Positions 53,324 to 64,000 of a stretch of 64,000 nt of DNA are shown here, in pieces. The stretch's first letter is position 1. Each line of letters begins with the position of its first letter. The notes below the pieces were generated by a model that had not been told where the DNA came from, did no database searches, and saw only the letters and a program-made list of their open reading frames with translations. Both the position numbers and the translations under genes were made by a program. Source of the DNA: Elephas maximus indicus (Eukaryota; Chordata; Mammalia; Proboscidea; Elephantidae); assembly GCF_024166365.1 (NCBI RefSeq), contig NC_064834.1, positions 54,912,001 to 54,976,000 of the forward strand, read 5' to 3'.

Positions 53324-53540
53324 TGATAATTGCTAACGTGCTGTGTGCCAGGGCCTGTGCTGAACTGTTTACACGTATCATCTCATTTAATTTTTACAAC
53401 AACATGTGAAGTAGTACTATTACTAGTCCTATTTTACAGGTGAATAAACTGAAGCTTAGAAAAGTTAAGGAATGTGGGCAAAGTCCCAGGCTGGTATGAT
53501 GTGGAGCTGAGATTCCAGCCAAGATCTCTCTGACTTGGTA
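53324..53540 (-). repeat. MIR SINE, antisense
   Basis: AACGTGCTGTGTGCCAGGGCC, ATCATCTCATTTAATTTTTAC, CCTATTTTACAGGTGAATAAACTGAAG, GAGCTGAGATTCCAGCC. Confidence 0.9.
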
Positions 53541-53554
53541 GTTACTACTCTTTC

Positions 53555-54420
53555 CTTTTTTAAAAATAAACTTAAAAAAAAATTTTTAGAACAGTTTTAG
53601 ATGGCAAAAATGGTACAGAAAGTTTCTGTATGTCCCACACCCAGTTTCCTGTACTATTAACATCTTACACTAGTATAGACCATTTGTGACAAATAATTAA
53701 AAGCACATTATTTTTAATTAATGTCTATGTTTTTGTTAGAGCCCTGGTGGCACGGTGTTTAAGAGCTGGGCTGCTAACCGAATGGTTGGGAGTTCAAACC
53801 CACCAGATGCTCCACAGGAGAAAAATGTGGCAGTCTGCTTCCATAAAGATTACAGCTTTGGAAACCCTATGTGGCAGTTCTGCTCTGTCCTGTAAGGGTT
53901 CCTATGAGTCAGAATTGACTCAACGGAAGAGGTTTGGTTTTGGGATACTTTGTTTATATTTCCTCAGTTTTCCCCTAATGTCCTTTTTTCTATACCAGGA
54001 TCCCTTCCAGGATACCACATTATATCTTGTTGTCAGGTCTCCTTAGGTTCCTCTTGGTTGTGACAATTTCTCTGACTTGTTTTTGATGACCTTGACAGTT
54101 TTGAGAAGTAATGATTAGATATTTTGTAGGCTCTTCCTCAACTGGAATTTATCTGATGCTTTTCTGATGATTAGATTGGGTTATGGGTTTTAGGGAGGAA
54201 GATCACAGAGGTCAAGTGCAAGTTTCATCATATCATATCAAGGGTACATGCTAGCAACATGACATCACTGTTGATGTTGACCTTGATCACCTGGCTCAGG
54301 TAATGTTTGTCAGGTTTCTCCAATGTAAAGTTGTACTTCTCCACTGTACTCTTTGGAAGAAAGTCACCATGTACAGCCCACATTTAAGGGATGAAGAGTT
54401 ATGCTCCACCTCCTTGCTCT
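53555..54420 (-). mobile_element. Old L1 3' region, antisense, split by a SINE
   Basis: AGAACAGTTTTAGATGGC, GTTTCCTGTACTATTAACATC, then after the SINE TACCACATTATATCTTGTTGTC and AAGGGATGAAGAGTTATGCTCC, in old L1 3' order. Confidence 0.8.
53739..53942 (+). mobile_element. AfroSINE, long form, in the L1
   Basis: AGAGCCCTGGTGGCACGGTG, GTTCAAACCCACCAG, AAAAATGTGGCAGTCTGCTTCC, TGAGTCAGAATTGACTC. Confidence 0.92.
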
Positions 54421-55427
54421 GCTCAACTACTTCTTAATTGCTTACCCAAGCAGTTACGTTTGGATAAGGATGTGAAAGAGAAGATTAGGAGCCATAATGA
54501 GGGAACTTGACTGTTCTTGGGGGTCAAGAAAGGTTTTTCTAGGAAAGCGACCTGAAAATAAGTAGAAGTTGCCTTCGTGTTTCTGAAGGGAGTGCAGTTG
54601 GCATGTTGGGCATGGAACTGTTTGTTCATTTAGCATCCCTAGCCCCTGCCTATGAAATGTCCTTACCACCCCAAATGTCATTAGGCATTTTTAAAAATAT
54701 TATTGAAAGCACCCTAGAGGGGTCAGTGCTACCCCCTGTTGAGCATATTAAGCTGAGTATGGAAGATGGTAAAGGGTGTTCCTGGTAGAGGGGCCAGTAC
54801 AAGCCAAGGGCCTGTGCTTGAGGACAGAGCTCAGGACTGGTTCAGCTGCTGTTGAGAGGCTGACTCTAGGCCAATGTCATTCCATCCCTCCTGGCCAAGG
54901 AACTTTCATCAGAAAATCATTAAGCAGCTGCTCCCTGTCCTCTCACAGGTGCCCCACACCCCTCCCACTCTGTCCATGCATGCAAATCACTGGTCACAAA
55001 GGCTGTCTGTGTGGGAGCTGGGCAGGAGAAGAGGGCCCTTCTTAGGAGGAAGGAAAGGGAAGTATGTGTTGGCTTACCTGGTTGGCCTTCTTTGGCTCTG
55101 TTGCCCCTAGAATGCCACCCTTGCTGCTGCAGAGGTTGGGGTGGTTTTTCTCCAGCAAAGGGAGAACAGGAGAGTGCTAACTTTTGCTTAGGGTGATGGC
55201 AGGTTTATATGCTCCTCACTTTCACCTTCAACTTTGCCCTTGGCTTCTTCCAGTCTCTGCCTGGCATCTCTGGAGAGGTTGATGTTCTCTAGGGAGATGG
55301 GCACCAAGTGGGGATGTCCATATGCCCCAGAGAGAGGAAGGGAGGAGGCAATTTCCCTGATCAGAGTAGAGCCAAACTGCAAGAAAGTTCCAGCTGGTTC
55401 ATTTCATGTGTTGGTGCCTACTCTGAG
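54421..55427. other. NEURL1 intron 1 segment without assigned features
   Basis: No exon or repeat family recognised. Confidence 0.35.
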
Positions 55428-55432
55428 CCAGG

Positions 55433-55936
55433 TGTCTTGGATTGAATTGTGTCCACCAAATATATCTGTCAACTTGGCTAGGCCATGATTCCCAGGATTG
55501 TATGATTGTCTACCAACTTGTCATCTGATGTGATTTCCTTATGTGTTGTAAATCCTATCACTATGATGTAATGAGATGGATTAGTGGCAGTGGTATTGAT
55601 GAAATCTGTAAGATTAGATGGTGTCTTAAGCCAATCTCTTTTGAGATATAAAAGACAGAAGCGAGCAGAGAGACATGGGGGGCCTCGTACCACCAAGAAA
55701 GCAGCACTGGGAGCAGAGCGCATCCTTTGGACCTGAGTTTCCTGCATTGAGATGCTCCCAGACCAAAGGAAGACTGATGACAAGGACCTTCCTCCAGAGC
55801 CAACAGAGAGAGAAAGTCTTCCCCTGGAGCAGGCACCCTGAATTCAGTCTTCTAGCCTACTGGACTGTGAAAAAATAAACTTCTATTTGTTAAAGCCATC
55901 CACTTGTGGTATTTCTGTTATAGCAGTACTAGATAA
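55433..55936 (+). mobile_element. Solo LTR, ERVL-MaLR type
   Basis: Start TGTCTTGGATTGAATTGTG; target duplication CCAGG (55428-55432, 55937-55941). Same family as 1668-2184 and 38772-39304. The flanking host reads on smoothly as an old repeat (CTGAGCCAGG-CATGGTGCTG). Fossil solo LTR. Confidence 0.88.
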
Positions 55937-55941
55937 CCAGG

Positions 55942-57445
55942 CATGGTGCTGTGTTCAGAAAATTGAGAGATGGGTTCTGGGCATGGTCTCTGGTTTGGTT
56001 CTCATGGTACTCATGACTCAACATTGTCCAATTCAGATATTGGTCTGTATTGGCAGAAAGTTCTGGAGCCCTTCTTCTCTGTCTTTTCCTTTTCTTTCCC
56101 TAATATTTCCAGCAAATGTTCCTTTGAACGTATTCTCCCTGAGGGGACAAGGGCTGTCAGGTGGTCAGGTGTGCATGGCACTGGGTGGAAGGGCTAGTGG
56201 CTACTGACTTTGAATGTCAGAATTGAAATGTCCCATAGAGATAGTTTTGTTCTTCCTCCTTTCTCATCCCATGCCCCCTGAGCCCCAGAGAGGGGAAGTG
56301 ACTTACCCAGGATCATATAGCTAGGCTGGACATGGTGGTGTTGAGATCTCAAGGCTCTGACTTTGTAGGATGGTGCTTTCAGGAGCCTGGCAAAGCTGAC
56401 TCCAGAGAGACACCCAGAGAGGGACAAATGCTTGCCCGAACAGTGGTGTGGATGCCTGCCCACTGGAGTGTGCTGTCCTGAGGGGAGTGATTGAAGGACT
56501 TTAACCAGAAGACTGACAAGATTACCTAGATGTCTGGTGTGCGGAGAATGGACTGTGAGGGCAAGAGAGAGGCAGGGAAGGCCAGTGCAGTCTGCCAGGT
56601 GAGAGAGGTGTGGCTTCTGCCAGGGTGGCAAGAGGACTGATTTGAAGGCACTGCAGAAGGTTGGCTTGATGGACTTGGTGCCCACGCGGGTGTGGGGATA
56701 AAAGAGAGGGAGATGTTGAGGAGGTGCTTGCACTGATGTGTCTCTGAGAATTTTGACCTGAGGCCAGTGGTCAGTGAGTCACCCAGGTGCTTGGCCTGGA
56801 AGAACTTGGATGTGCTGGGTGCGCATGCTAATGTGTGCAGGCTCCCCTGGGGGGCTGTGTCCCAGCCAAGGGCATGAGGCCTTAGAGTCAGGAGCAGGGC
56901 CAGGTGAGGAGGGCCAGGCTGGCCCTGAGCTGTTGACTCCATCTCTACCACCGAGGATACCATCAATTATTAATGTCCCCTCTGCCTGTCACAGGTGGCT
57001 CCCATAGGGCAGAGGCAGGGCCCTAGCACCTGTGGTGTGACGTATGCCTGGTTCCCAGTTGACACCTGAGAGAGGAGCCTTTAGGCCAGACCTGGCCCCA
57101 TTTTCTCAGGGCCCTCTCCCCTGTCATGAGTGCCAGCTCCCCTGGTATGCACACTCAAACCCTAAAAGGTGGCCATAAATCAGCCTGGTCAGGCCAGGGA
57201 GGCTGACTTTCCCAGGGTCAAGATCAAAGCTTCCAACCCCCACCCTGGGGCTCAGTACTTATTAAATTATTAAACTGTCAAAGTAGAGAAATGCAGGGGA
57301 ACTGGATAGATGACTTTTGTAAAACAGAATGTGAAAAATGGGCTGCAGAGTGAGCCAGCGGGTAGGAAAGGGGAAGAGAAGAGAGAAAGGACTGTTTGTC
57401 TGCCGCTGGGATTGGGGACTTTTCATAGGGCTGTGTCCCTTCTAT
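55942..57445. other. NEURL1 intron 1 segment, mostly unassigned
   Basis: MIR-like antisense piece at about 56275-56350 (GCCCCAGAGAGGGGAAGTGAC); ancient repeat pieces near 56440-56530. Nothing else named. Confidence 0.4.
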
Positions 57446-57660
57446 GGAGTCCTTGCATGGTGCAAACAGCTAAGCACTCAACTACTAACTGAAAGATTGG
57501 AGGTCTGAACCCACCCAGAGGCACCTCAGAAGAAAGGCCTGGCGATCTGCTTCTGAAAGGTCACAGCCTTGAAAACCTTGTGGACTGCAGTTCTACTGTG
57601 CACACGTGGGGTCACCATGAGATGGAACTGACTTTGTGGCAAATGGTTTGGTGTTGTTTC
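57446..57660 (+). mobile_element. AfroSINE-related, older subfamily
   Basis: TGGAGTCCTTGCATGGTGCAAAC, GGCCTGGCGATCTGCTTC, GGTCACCATGAGATGGAACTG; sense copy of the subfamily at 17214 and 25413. Confidence 0.88.
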
Positions 57661-57699
57661 TATTCGAATAGCGTTGAACATTCCCCTCCTGCTTTCTCC

Positions 57700-57805
57700 T
57701 CCAGGATCTCATTTAATTCTAATGACAAGGATTCATAGTTTCATTTTATAGATGAGAAACTGAGGCCGAGATTATGATGGGATTGTGAAAGGTCTGCACT
57801 TGGGA
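57700..57805 (-). repeat. MIR fragment, antisense
   Basis: ATCTCATTTAATTCTAATGAC, TTTCATTTTATAGATGAGAAACTGAGG. Confidence 0.75.
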
Positions 57806-60304
57806 ATCTTGTTCCAGGCTCTTTCTGGGCCTCTTAATGTGGCCCCTTTGAGTCAGCATTAGGGTGACACCCATTCTTAACCCTCTCCCTCAGGATGGAT
57901 GAGTGAGGAGCCCCATCCTGATCTTAGTAGGGTACCGGCCAGGACCTCTTCCTGCTTCTGAGTCCCCTAAACCCTCCTCCAGCTTTCAGGGAAGCAAACA
58001 GACCTTGGACCCGATGGTGTTCGGTCCTTGCCTGATGCAAAGAACTTTATCCACAGGCCCTCAAGCTGCATGCAGGAAACCTTCTCTTTCCAGGGTAGAG
58101 AGAGCTTAGCTAGTGCATGAGAGGCGCAAGGGGCTCCTTCTCCCTCTCCTGGGCTGGGCTGGCAGGTGCTCTGGGGTTGAGGGAACCAGTCAGACACCCA
58201 GGCCCTGGTGTAGAGCCAGGAAGGTAGAAGAAGTGGTTGGGAGGGGCTGTGAGTGACCAGGGTGCCACTTACTGGATGTTTCTGCACTTGGAGGGCAGCC
58301 TCTCCTAGAAATTGGGGCTCTGGTTCCATAAAGGGGCCAGATTCCTTTACTGTGAAATGTGAAGGAAATTTTTTAGGGAGGTTGGGTTTCCTCCTCTGTC
58401 CCCAAGTTGAGGTAACTATTGTGTTAAAGAAATAAAATACAAGAAGAGGCTGGATCTGCTGCTGAGGTGACAGAGCTCCCCGAGATTCAGGGCTTGTTCT
58501 GAAAGTGGTATTTACTGTCTGGTGCTAAGGTTCTATTTTGGGGTGTAATAGCCAGATTCTGGGTTGGAGTTGAGGTTCCTGTTTTGGGTGTCTGAGTTCC
58601 ATGCTGGGGGAAGGTGCCATTTCTGGAGGGTAGCTTTCCATTGACCAGGGTACGTGATTGCAGTTGAGACCTGAGTCTTGTGGCCAAGAGCCCATTTTGG
58701 GGTTCAGTATTGTAGGATTGGAGCTGAGGTTCCTCCTGGGACTTGGAATTTGGCTCTCAGGATGGAGGTTTTCTGTCCTGGGAGAAAGGGAAGAGCTAGA
58801 ACCCCCTTTCTCTTCCAGAGACTTTCTGGCACCACCAGCAGAGGAACTAGCCAACAGAGAGACTCGTGAGCTGATATCAGGGAGACCAAGTTTCCAGCCT
58901 CTGTCTGAATGTTAGACCGTGGATAAGTTGCTTATAATCTTTATTTCTCCTGCTCCAAGCATGGGCCAGACGGTGGTGGTAACTTACGAAGTGCTGTCCA
59001 CACTCTCTTGTTCCTCCCAAGATGACATTAATGGTAGGCTCCATGGGCTACAACAGACATTGCTTGGTGAATGAAATCTGTGGTGACAGCACTCAAGCTG
59101 CCCCAGGCATTGCCAGCTTGGTCCAATTAGTGCCAATTGGATCTTAACTCATGCTGAGTGGCCCCTAGGGAGAGGGTGCACACACTGAGCAGGAGATGTT
59201 AAATCTGGGTCCCCGGGGCTTGGCGCATGGCTCTGGTGGGGTGGGAGCTGGGCCATGTTGGGCCAATAGCCTCCCTCCCTGGTGGGCTAGCTCTCACACA
59301 GCCCTGGCGATGGGTGAAAACATGTTGTAAACCGTGATCTGAAAGGGCCCAGCTGTCTCCCTTGTGTTCTGCGGAATATCCCAGATACAGAGGGGTTGTC
59401 CCATTCTCTTGCCCTGGACTGGGCATTACACTGGCCTGAGGAATATCTTTGTCTACACAGGGCCAGCACCCTACTCTCCCATTTCTCTCCCACGTCCTCC
59501 AGTGTGCGTGGGTCCGTTTCTCAACCAAAGTTCTGGGAGGAAAAGAAGATTCCATTACATTTGTCCTGGGCTTTCAGCTCTGTTATTAAGCCCTTGCACC
59601 TCGTTCTTCCTGTGTCTTGCTCATGATTCCAAGATGTTGCTGAAACATGTGGTCTCGGCCCTATTTCTTGGAGGAGCAACCTGAGGCCCAGTTGGGTGGA
59701 CTTTTCCAGGGCACCGTTAATGTTCCCTGTGCCCACTTGCCCAGGGACACGCGGCTGCCCAGTGGGCCTTGAATGGAGACTCCTGACTTAACCAATCAGT
59801 GCTCCTGCCATGGGGGTCTTCTGGCCCCCATCTTCCCTGACTCAAAGGTCTTCCTGTTTCTACCCAAGTTGGGGGCAGCAATGAATGGTGCAGAGCTATC
59901 AGGGTAAGACCATGTCGGAAGGTGGGTTCCAGGTCTGGGACAATCTCTTTAACGCTCCGAAAGAACTTCACCTTTGGGACAGAGCACTTTCCCTGTGTTC
60001 CAGGAAACTCAGGCACCTGGGGTTTGCAGGGAAGTTTTCTTCAATAGTAAGTCTGTCCTGGGAACATAGGAATGGCTCTTCCTGGGTCTGCAGGGACCCC
60101 CAGGCCCCACTCTCTGAGCCTGGCCAAGATATGTGGGGAGTTAGGGGCTCTGGGGGTTCCACTGGGCTATGGAAACCCAACCCAGACATTGAATTCTGGT
60201 GTGTCCCAGCAGGCCTCTGGAATTCTCCAAGGGTATCTGGTGGGACCTGGGCCAGTCAGTTGTACCTGGGGTGCAAGGAAGAGGAAAGGCAATTGGGGCA
60301 GAAT
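57806..60304. other. NEURL1 intron 1 segment without assigned repeats
   Basis: About 2.5 kb free of SINEs and LINEs. 58510-58800 carries a loose internal repetition (GATTCTGGGTTGGAGTTGAGGTTCCTG, GGATTGGAGCTGAGGTTCCTC; TTTTGGGGTGT/TTTTGGGGTTC) suggesting a decayed minisatellite. No exon recognised. Confidence 0.45.
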
Positions 60305-60449
60305 GCACTGAGGCTCAGGCACAGGCTTCCAAATCAGATTTTGTTTTTGCTGCCTGTGCCACCTTGGGCAAGAGGCTTAACCTTCTCTGTGCCCTAATAC
60401 CTTATTTGAGATAATGCTTGACTAGTAATGAATGCATAATAAATAATAG
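60305..60449 (+). repeat. MIR SINE fragment
   Basis: CAGGCTTCCAAATCAGATTT, GCCACCTTGGGCAAGAGGCTTAACC, TTGAGATAATGCTTGAC. Confidence 0.75.
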
Positions 60450-60735
60450 TTATTGTTGTCATCGGGGGCATGTTGAAGATCTGGGTTCGATTCCTGCCGA
60501 TGTACTGATTCACAGCCACCACCGTTCTGTTGCTGGAAACTTGCCCATTGCTATGATGCTTAAGGGGTTTCAGCAGAGCTCCTAGACTAAGACAGAGTAG
60601 GGAGAAAGGCCTGATGAGCTACTTCCTAAAAATCGGCCAGCAAAAACCCTATGGATCACAACGATCTGATCACATTGTACATGGGGTCTCCATGAATCGG
60701 GGCTGACTGGACGGCAGCTAACAATAACAACATTG
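60450..60735 (+). mobile_element. Divergent RTE-tailed SINE, unusual head
   Basis: Ends in the RTE/AfroSINE tail (GGGTCTCCATGAATCGGGGC, GACGGCAGCTAACAATAAC), has AAAAACCCTATGGATCACAACG, and a head with box-B-like GGGTTCGATTCC (60483), but the middle does not match the other local SINEs. Probably an older afrotherian SINE family using the same LINE tail. Confidence 0.65.
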
Positions 60736-60754
60736 TAGTCATTGCTAGGGCCAA

Positions 60755-60935
60755 TCTTCATGTCTCAGCTTGGACATCACTTCCTCCTGGAAGCCTTCCC
60801 TGACTACTCTTCCCACCCCAGGCTGGGTTGGATGACCTCTGCTGTAGTCTCTGATTACTGCCCTGTGCTTCGTCCATCACTGATCATTCTAGTTGTCAGG
60901 GTCTGCTTACTTGTCTTTATTGCTGTGAGACAAGT
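60755..60935 (+). repeat. L2 LINE fragment
   Basis: GCTTGGACATCACTTCCTCCTGGAAGCCTTCCCTGAC and TTGTCTTTATTGCTGTGAGAC. Confidence 0.85.
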
Positions 60936-61269
60936 GGTAAAAGACGATGCCCTGTAATGGAAGGATGGAGGGCAGACCTTGCAGGGTGTGGGCAGGCTAG
61001 AGGCAGGTGTATGTGGAGGAGTTGCCTTTGTGGGAAAGCAGGAAGACAGCCCTGCTTCAGGCTTCTCTGTTTTGTAAATAATTAAATTCTTATCTCAGGC
61101 TTGGTGTGTCCACGCTGTGGGAGGCAGATGGAGCTGCTGGAACAAAGGTGCTTATTGCTCAGGAAGTGGTTAGTCCGCTTCTCTCCCTCCTCACCTCCTG
61201 GTCATGGGAAGGGGGCAGGCAACAAGGAGCCTTCTGGGGTCTTTCAGCTCCTGGCTGGATGTCTCCTTC

Positions 61270-61436
61270 CCTGCTCTTCTGTCTCCCTTTGTCTTGGTTT
61301 CTTCGTCTCTCTCTTTTTACCTGTTTCTCTTTTTTTCCTCTTAGCCCCTTTTTCCTCCCCTCCTCCTTTCTCTACCTCTCTTTCTCTCTCTGTTTCCTTT
61401 CTTCTCTCTCCCTCTCCCCTCCCCATCTCCTGATGC
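61270..61436. repeat. Polypyrimidine tract
   Basis: About 165 bp of almost pure C/T (CTCTCTCTGTTTCCTTTCTTC type). Yields Ser/Phe/Leu-rich or Arg/Glu-rich open frames that are not genes. Confidence 0.85.
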
Positions 61437-62807
61437 TCTAGCCTGGCTTCTCACTGTCAGTTCTCCTTTACACTTCCACCTCTGCGGACACCAAGGACCA
61501 CCTGCCCCTCTCTATCCATGCCCCCAGGCCACATGCCCCTCACAGGCCCTGTCTCTGAGCCCACCACTCACTGCTGCCTGTTGAAATCCTCCTCTTGCCC
61601 CGTGGCCCTTCTCAAACGCCCAATTCCCCGGGTCCTGCATGAACCCCCCACCAGCTCTGCCGAGCCTTTCCGAGGGGCCTCAGAGGAGCACCGACCTCTC
61701 CGTCACCCAGTGCTCCAGAGGCAGTCGCTTTTTCATTTTTAGTGCTTAATACTGGGAATGTGAAGGTCTGTTTAGTCTTGTCCAGTTAACATAAACCAGC
61801 CGGAACCAGGCCATGGCGGGGAACTTTGCTGTAAGTTCCCTTATTTGGAGTGAAATTCATTGTTTTTCACTGGAAGACAGTGGGGGCTATGGGGTGGCCA
61901 GGCTGGGCCCCCTCCCCAGTATGTGACCTGGCTAGCCTCTCTAAGAGTCACCAATGTGTCAGTGCAACAGGAGTTGGCCCTAGGACGCCTCTGCCAGTTT
62001 GACAGACTAGCCACAGGCCTTCAGCCCCGCCCAGTGCCTCAGGGATGGAGTGTCTGGGATCATGGTGCCACATGCTGCCCTTTTATAAAGGAGAAAGTGG
62101 AGAGGAGATGGGCCCTGCCCAGAGTCGCAGGGCAAGTTGCAGCAGACGGAGCTCTAGAGCCCAGGCTCCTGGTTCTCTGGCTCTCAGACCTCTATGCTGT
62201 GGGCCTGGGTGCCTCTGACCTAAAAGCTAGTAGAGAGGGTGTAGTGCGGTGGGGAACTGATGAATCTGGCTGGAAGTGGCCTGCAGTCTACCAATCCTCT
62301 AAGGCCTCTGGGCAGCAGGTAGGTGTGGAGGCCTGGGACAGTAAGTCAGGGGGAGGGGGCATAGGAGAAGACAGGGAAGAAAAGAAAGGTGGCTGTGACT
62401 TTGGGTCTCAAGTCCCTTCTCTGGCCGTGGTTTCACCACCTGTTCAAGAGTGTCAGTACCTTTTCTAGTCATCTCACTGGGTGAGCCTTGGATGCCTGGG
62501 GTGAACTGAGGTCTGACGGTATTTCTTAGTGTGACGGGCAGATTACTGTCCCTCTATGTGCCCAGGTTCCCCTCCCTATAATGACGCTTTATAAGGTTTC
62601 TGTCTGAATTTCTTGGCCCTCGATTACCCTCTTGCCCCAGCCTGGGCCCTCTGTCCCTGGGCTTCTCCTACCTCCCGAATCCTGAGTCTGCAGGGTCAGG
62701 CCCCTCAGACCCAGATGTTTGTCTGGGGAGAGGTTCTTCTTGCTCAGACCCCCAGAGAGGGCTAGGAGTGATGGGGGAATAAAGAGAGCATCACCATGGC
62801 CCTGTGG
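61437..62807. other. NEURL1 intron 1 segment without assigned features
   Basis: The 202-codon open frame at 61860-62468 on the plus strand begins without splice context and has no domain that I recognise; treated as chance in GC-rich sequence. Confidence 0.4.
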
Positions 62808-62995
62808 AAACAGCATGAGCTTTAGAGGCAGAACTTGGGTTCACATCTTGATTTTGACGCTTATTAGCTGGGCTACGAATTAGGTAGGGGCAGAGACCTC
62901 AAAACCCAGGACTCTGATTCCCTGCCCTGCTCCTGAGAGCAGTGAGGGTTGTTGCAAGGATGACGTGAAATTATGTATCCAAAATGTATGGATGC
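62808..62995 (+). repeat. MIR SINE fragment
   Basis: AACAGCATGAGCTTTAGAGG, AACTTGGGTTCACATCTTGA, TTATTAGCTGGGCTACG. Confidence 0.7.
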
Positions 62996-63733
62996 TGAGT
63001 GCCCACTAAACAGGGTGGGGAGTGGAACAGGAATCTTACATGGCCCCCGCCAATCTCCAGAGCCAGGATATGGCTGCCCAGGTGTGGCTTGAGCTCTCGG
63101 TTACCCAGGTCAACTTTGAGGCCCTAGCTGGCCCAGCTTCCCTAGCTCTATCCCAGGCCCTACTAGAGAAATAGCAAATGCATGTTTAGATCTTCTTTCT
63201 AGAGGAAATTCCCAGTTAACATCCTTTAAAAACTGCTTCTCATTTCTTTACTTACTCTTGCCTCAGAGAACACACAGCTGGGACGTAGGAAGTTGTGACT
63301 GACCAGTGTTAGATAGTGCAGGCCAGAGACATTCTGGCTAGAAGGCCCCTGGCACTGGGAAAGTTACGGCGGGAGCCTTGCATTGTTTACTATGAGAATT
63401 CCATTCACTGCTCTTTTAGCAACAACACTAGTACTGTCATCCAAGGCTGTATATAAAGGTACATTAAACTTTTGCTTTTACATGGTTCGTGAGGCACTCA
63501 TTTACAAAAGATCATCTTGTTGCCAAGAGTAAGCCACCAAGAGTAAACCACCATTTAGTGAAACATTTAACAACTCAGCATTGAAAGTGAAAGGAGGCGA
63601 CGTGTAAATTAGCTTCCACACAGGCCCTGGGTGTCTTTGCTAGTGGGAGCCATGGAAGGTCCTAGACCGGCTTTTTGGTTAGATCACTCTAGCTACCCTG
63701 TAGAGGATGGATTTTAGAGGGTCCAGATGGGAG
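62996..63733. other. NEURL1 intron 1 segment, mostly unassigned
   Basis: An ancient repeat piece at about 63640-63720 (GGGAGCCATGGAAGGTCC, AGATCACTCTAGCTACCC). Nothing else named. Confidence 0.4.
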
Positions 63734-63938
63734 GCTCATGGCAACCCTATGTGCGTAGGGTAGAACTGCACTCCATAGGTTTTTCAAGGCTGTAACCTTT
63801 CAAAAGCACATTGTCAGGCATTTTTCCGAGGTGGCCCTGGGTGGGTTCAAATCATCAACATTTCAGTTAGTCAAATGCTTAATTGATTGTGCCACAGAGG
63901 GTTGCCATGAGTCAGAACTGACTTGATTGCAAAGGGTT
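63734..63938. mobile_element. AfroSINE copy with internal inversion
   Basis: One insertion bounded by AGATGGGAG (63725-63733, 63939-63947). 63734-63900 reads as an antisense SINE from CTCATGGCAACCC to the head ATTGTGCCACAGAGG; 63901-63938 then reads as the sense tail GTTGCCATGAGTCAGAACTG. The junction has a ~10-bp overlap in element sequence (TCATGGCAAC and its complement). This is the layout expected of twin priming. Confidence 0.85.
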
Positions 63939-64000
63939 AGATGGGAGACAGGGAGATAAGCTGTGCCAGGCGTGTAGTTGTCTAGGGAAAGGATACCAAA

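Larger units (their letters stand above)
44090..64000 (+). other. NEURL1: NEURL1 intron 1 (5' part)
   Basis: No second coding exon is found to the window end, as expected from the very long first intron of this gene in human. It contains the repeats listed below. The stretches 44110-45065, 45895-47810, 52145-53320, 54425-55425, 55945-57440, 57805-60300, 60940-62800 and 63000-63730 show no gene or firmly assigned repeat, apart from minor pieces noted in the findings. Confidence 0.85.

Noticed and set aside
61860-62468. 202-codon open frame on the plus strand in NEURL1 intron 1
   Set aside because: No recognisable domain, no acceptor/donor pair in frame, and low-complexity GC-rich neighbours; likely chance.
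44110-64000. A second NEURL1 exon (Neuralized domain)
   Set aside because: No peptide resembling the [20 protein letters not shown] region or the NHR repeats is visible; intron 1 evidently extends past the window.

Overview
The window is mammalian nuclear DNA. Its abundant SINE has a tRNA-like head (box B visible as GGTTCGAGCCC near 7230) and a tail (CTATGAGTCAGAATYGACTC, GGCA) shared with an RTE-clade LINE that is also present. That pairing is the AfroSINE/RTE pair of Afrotheria. Many copies lack the middle ~45 bp, as in the HSP subfamily of hyraxes, sirenians and proboscideans, so the host is a paenungulate, most likely an elephant (inference). Older mammal-wide repeats (MIR, L2, MER5A, MaLR LTRs, L1M) fill much of the rest.

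Three host genes are supported, in the order known from human 10q24.33 (PDCD11-CALHM2-CALHM1-CALHM3-NEURL1). CALHM1 is on the minus strand with two coding exons (6118-5567 and 1142-669) joined into 341 codons. CALHM3 is on the minus strand with three coding exons (24878-24592, 22168-21913, 19062-18571) joined into 344 codons. NEURL1 is on the plus strand; only its first coding exon (44005-44089), inside a CpG island (about 43190-44110), is present. All splice junctions obey GT/AG and join in phase. CALHM2 would lie just left of the window.

Layout: 1-668 is 3' flank of CALHM1; 669-6118 is CALHM1, whose 4.4 kb intron holds a MaLR solo LTR, a truncated RTE LINE with a long open reverse-transcriptase frame, and an L1 tail; 6.1-18.6 kb is intergenic, with a GTG/GAT-rich minisatellite just upstream of CALHM1; 18.6-24.9 kb is CALHM3, with an (ATCC)n microsatellite in intron 2 and a degenerate ~80-95 bp minisatellite abutting the exon 1 splice donor; 24.9-43.2 kb is a repeat-dense intergenic region with nested insertions and one striking 85-bp-arm inverted repeat (40844-41019); 43.2-44.1 kb is the NEURL1 promoter and first exon; 44.1-64 kb is NEURL1 intron 1.

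CALHM1 and CALHM3 are known to co-assemble into the voltage-gated ATP-release channel of type II taste cells, so the adjacent, same-strand pair is a functional as well as a paralogous unit. NEURL1 is an unrelated E3 ubiquitin ligase acting in Notch ligand endocytosis and at synapses. I see no prokaryotic-type system, CRISPR array or unrecognised multi-gene cassette. The unusual items are structural: the long hairpin, SINEs that repeatedly hit one target, LTR-in-LTR nesting with exact target duplications, a SINE copy with a twin-priming-like inversion, and the splice-donor-like minisatellite.
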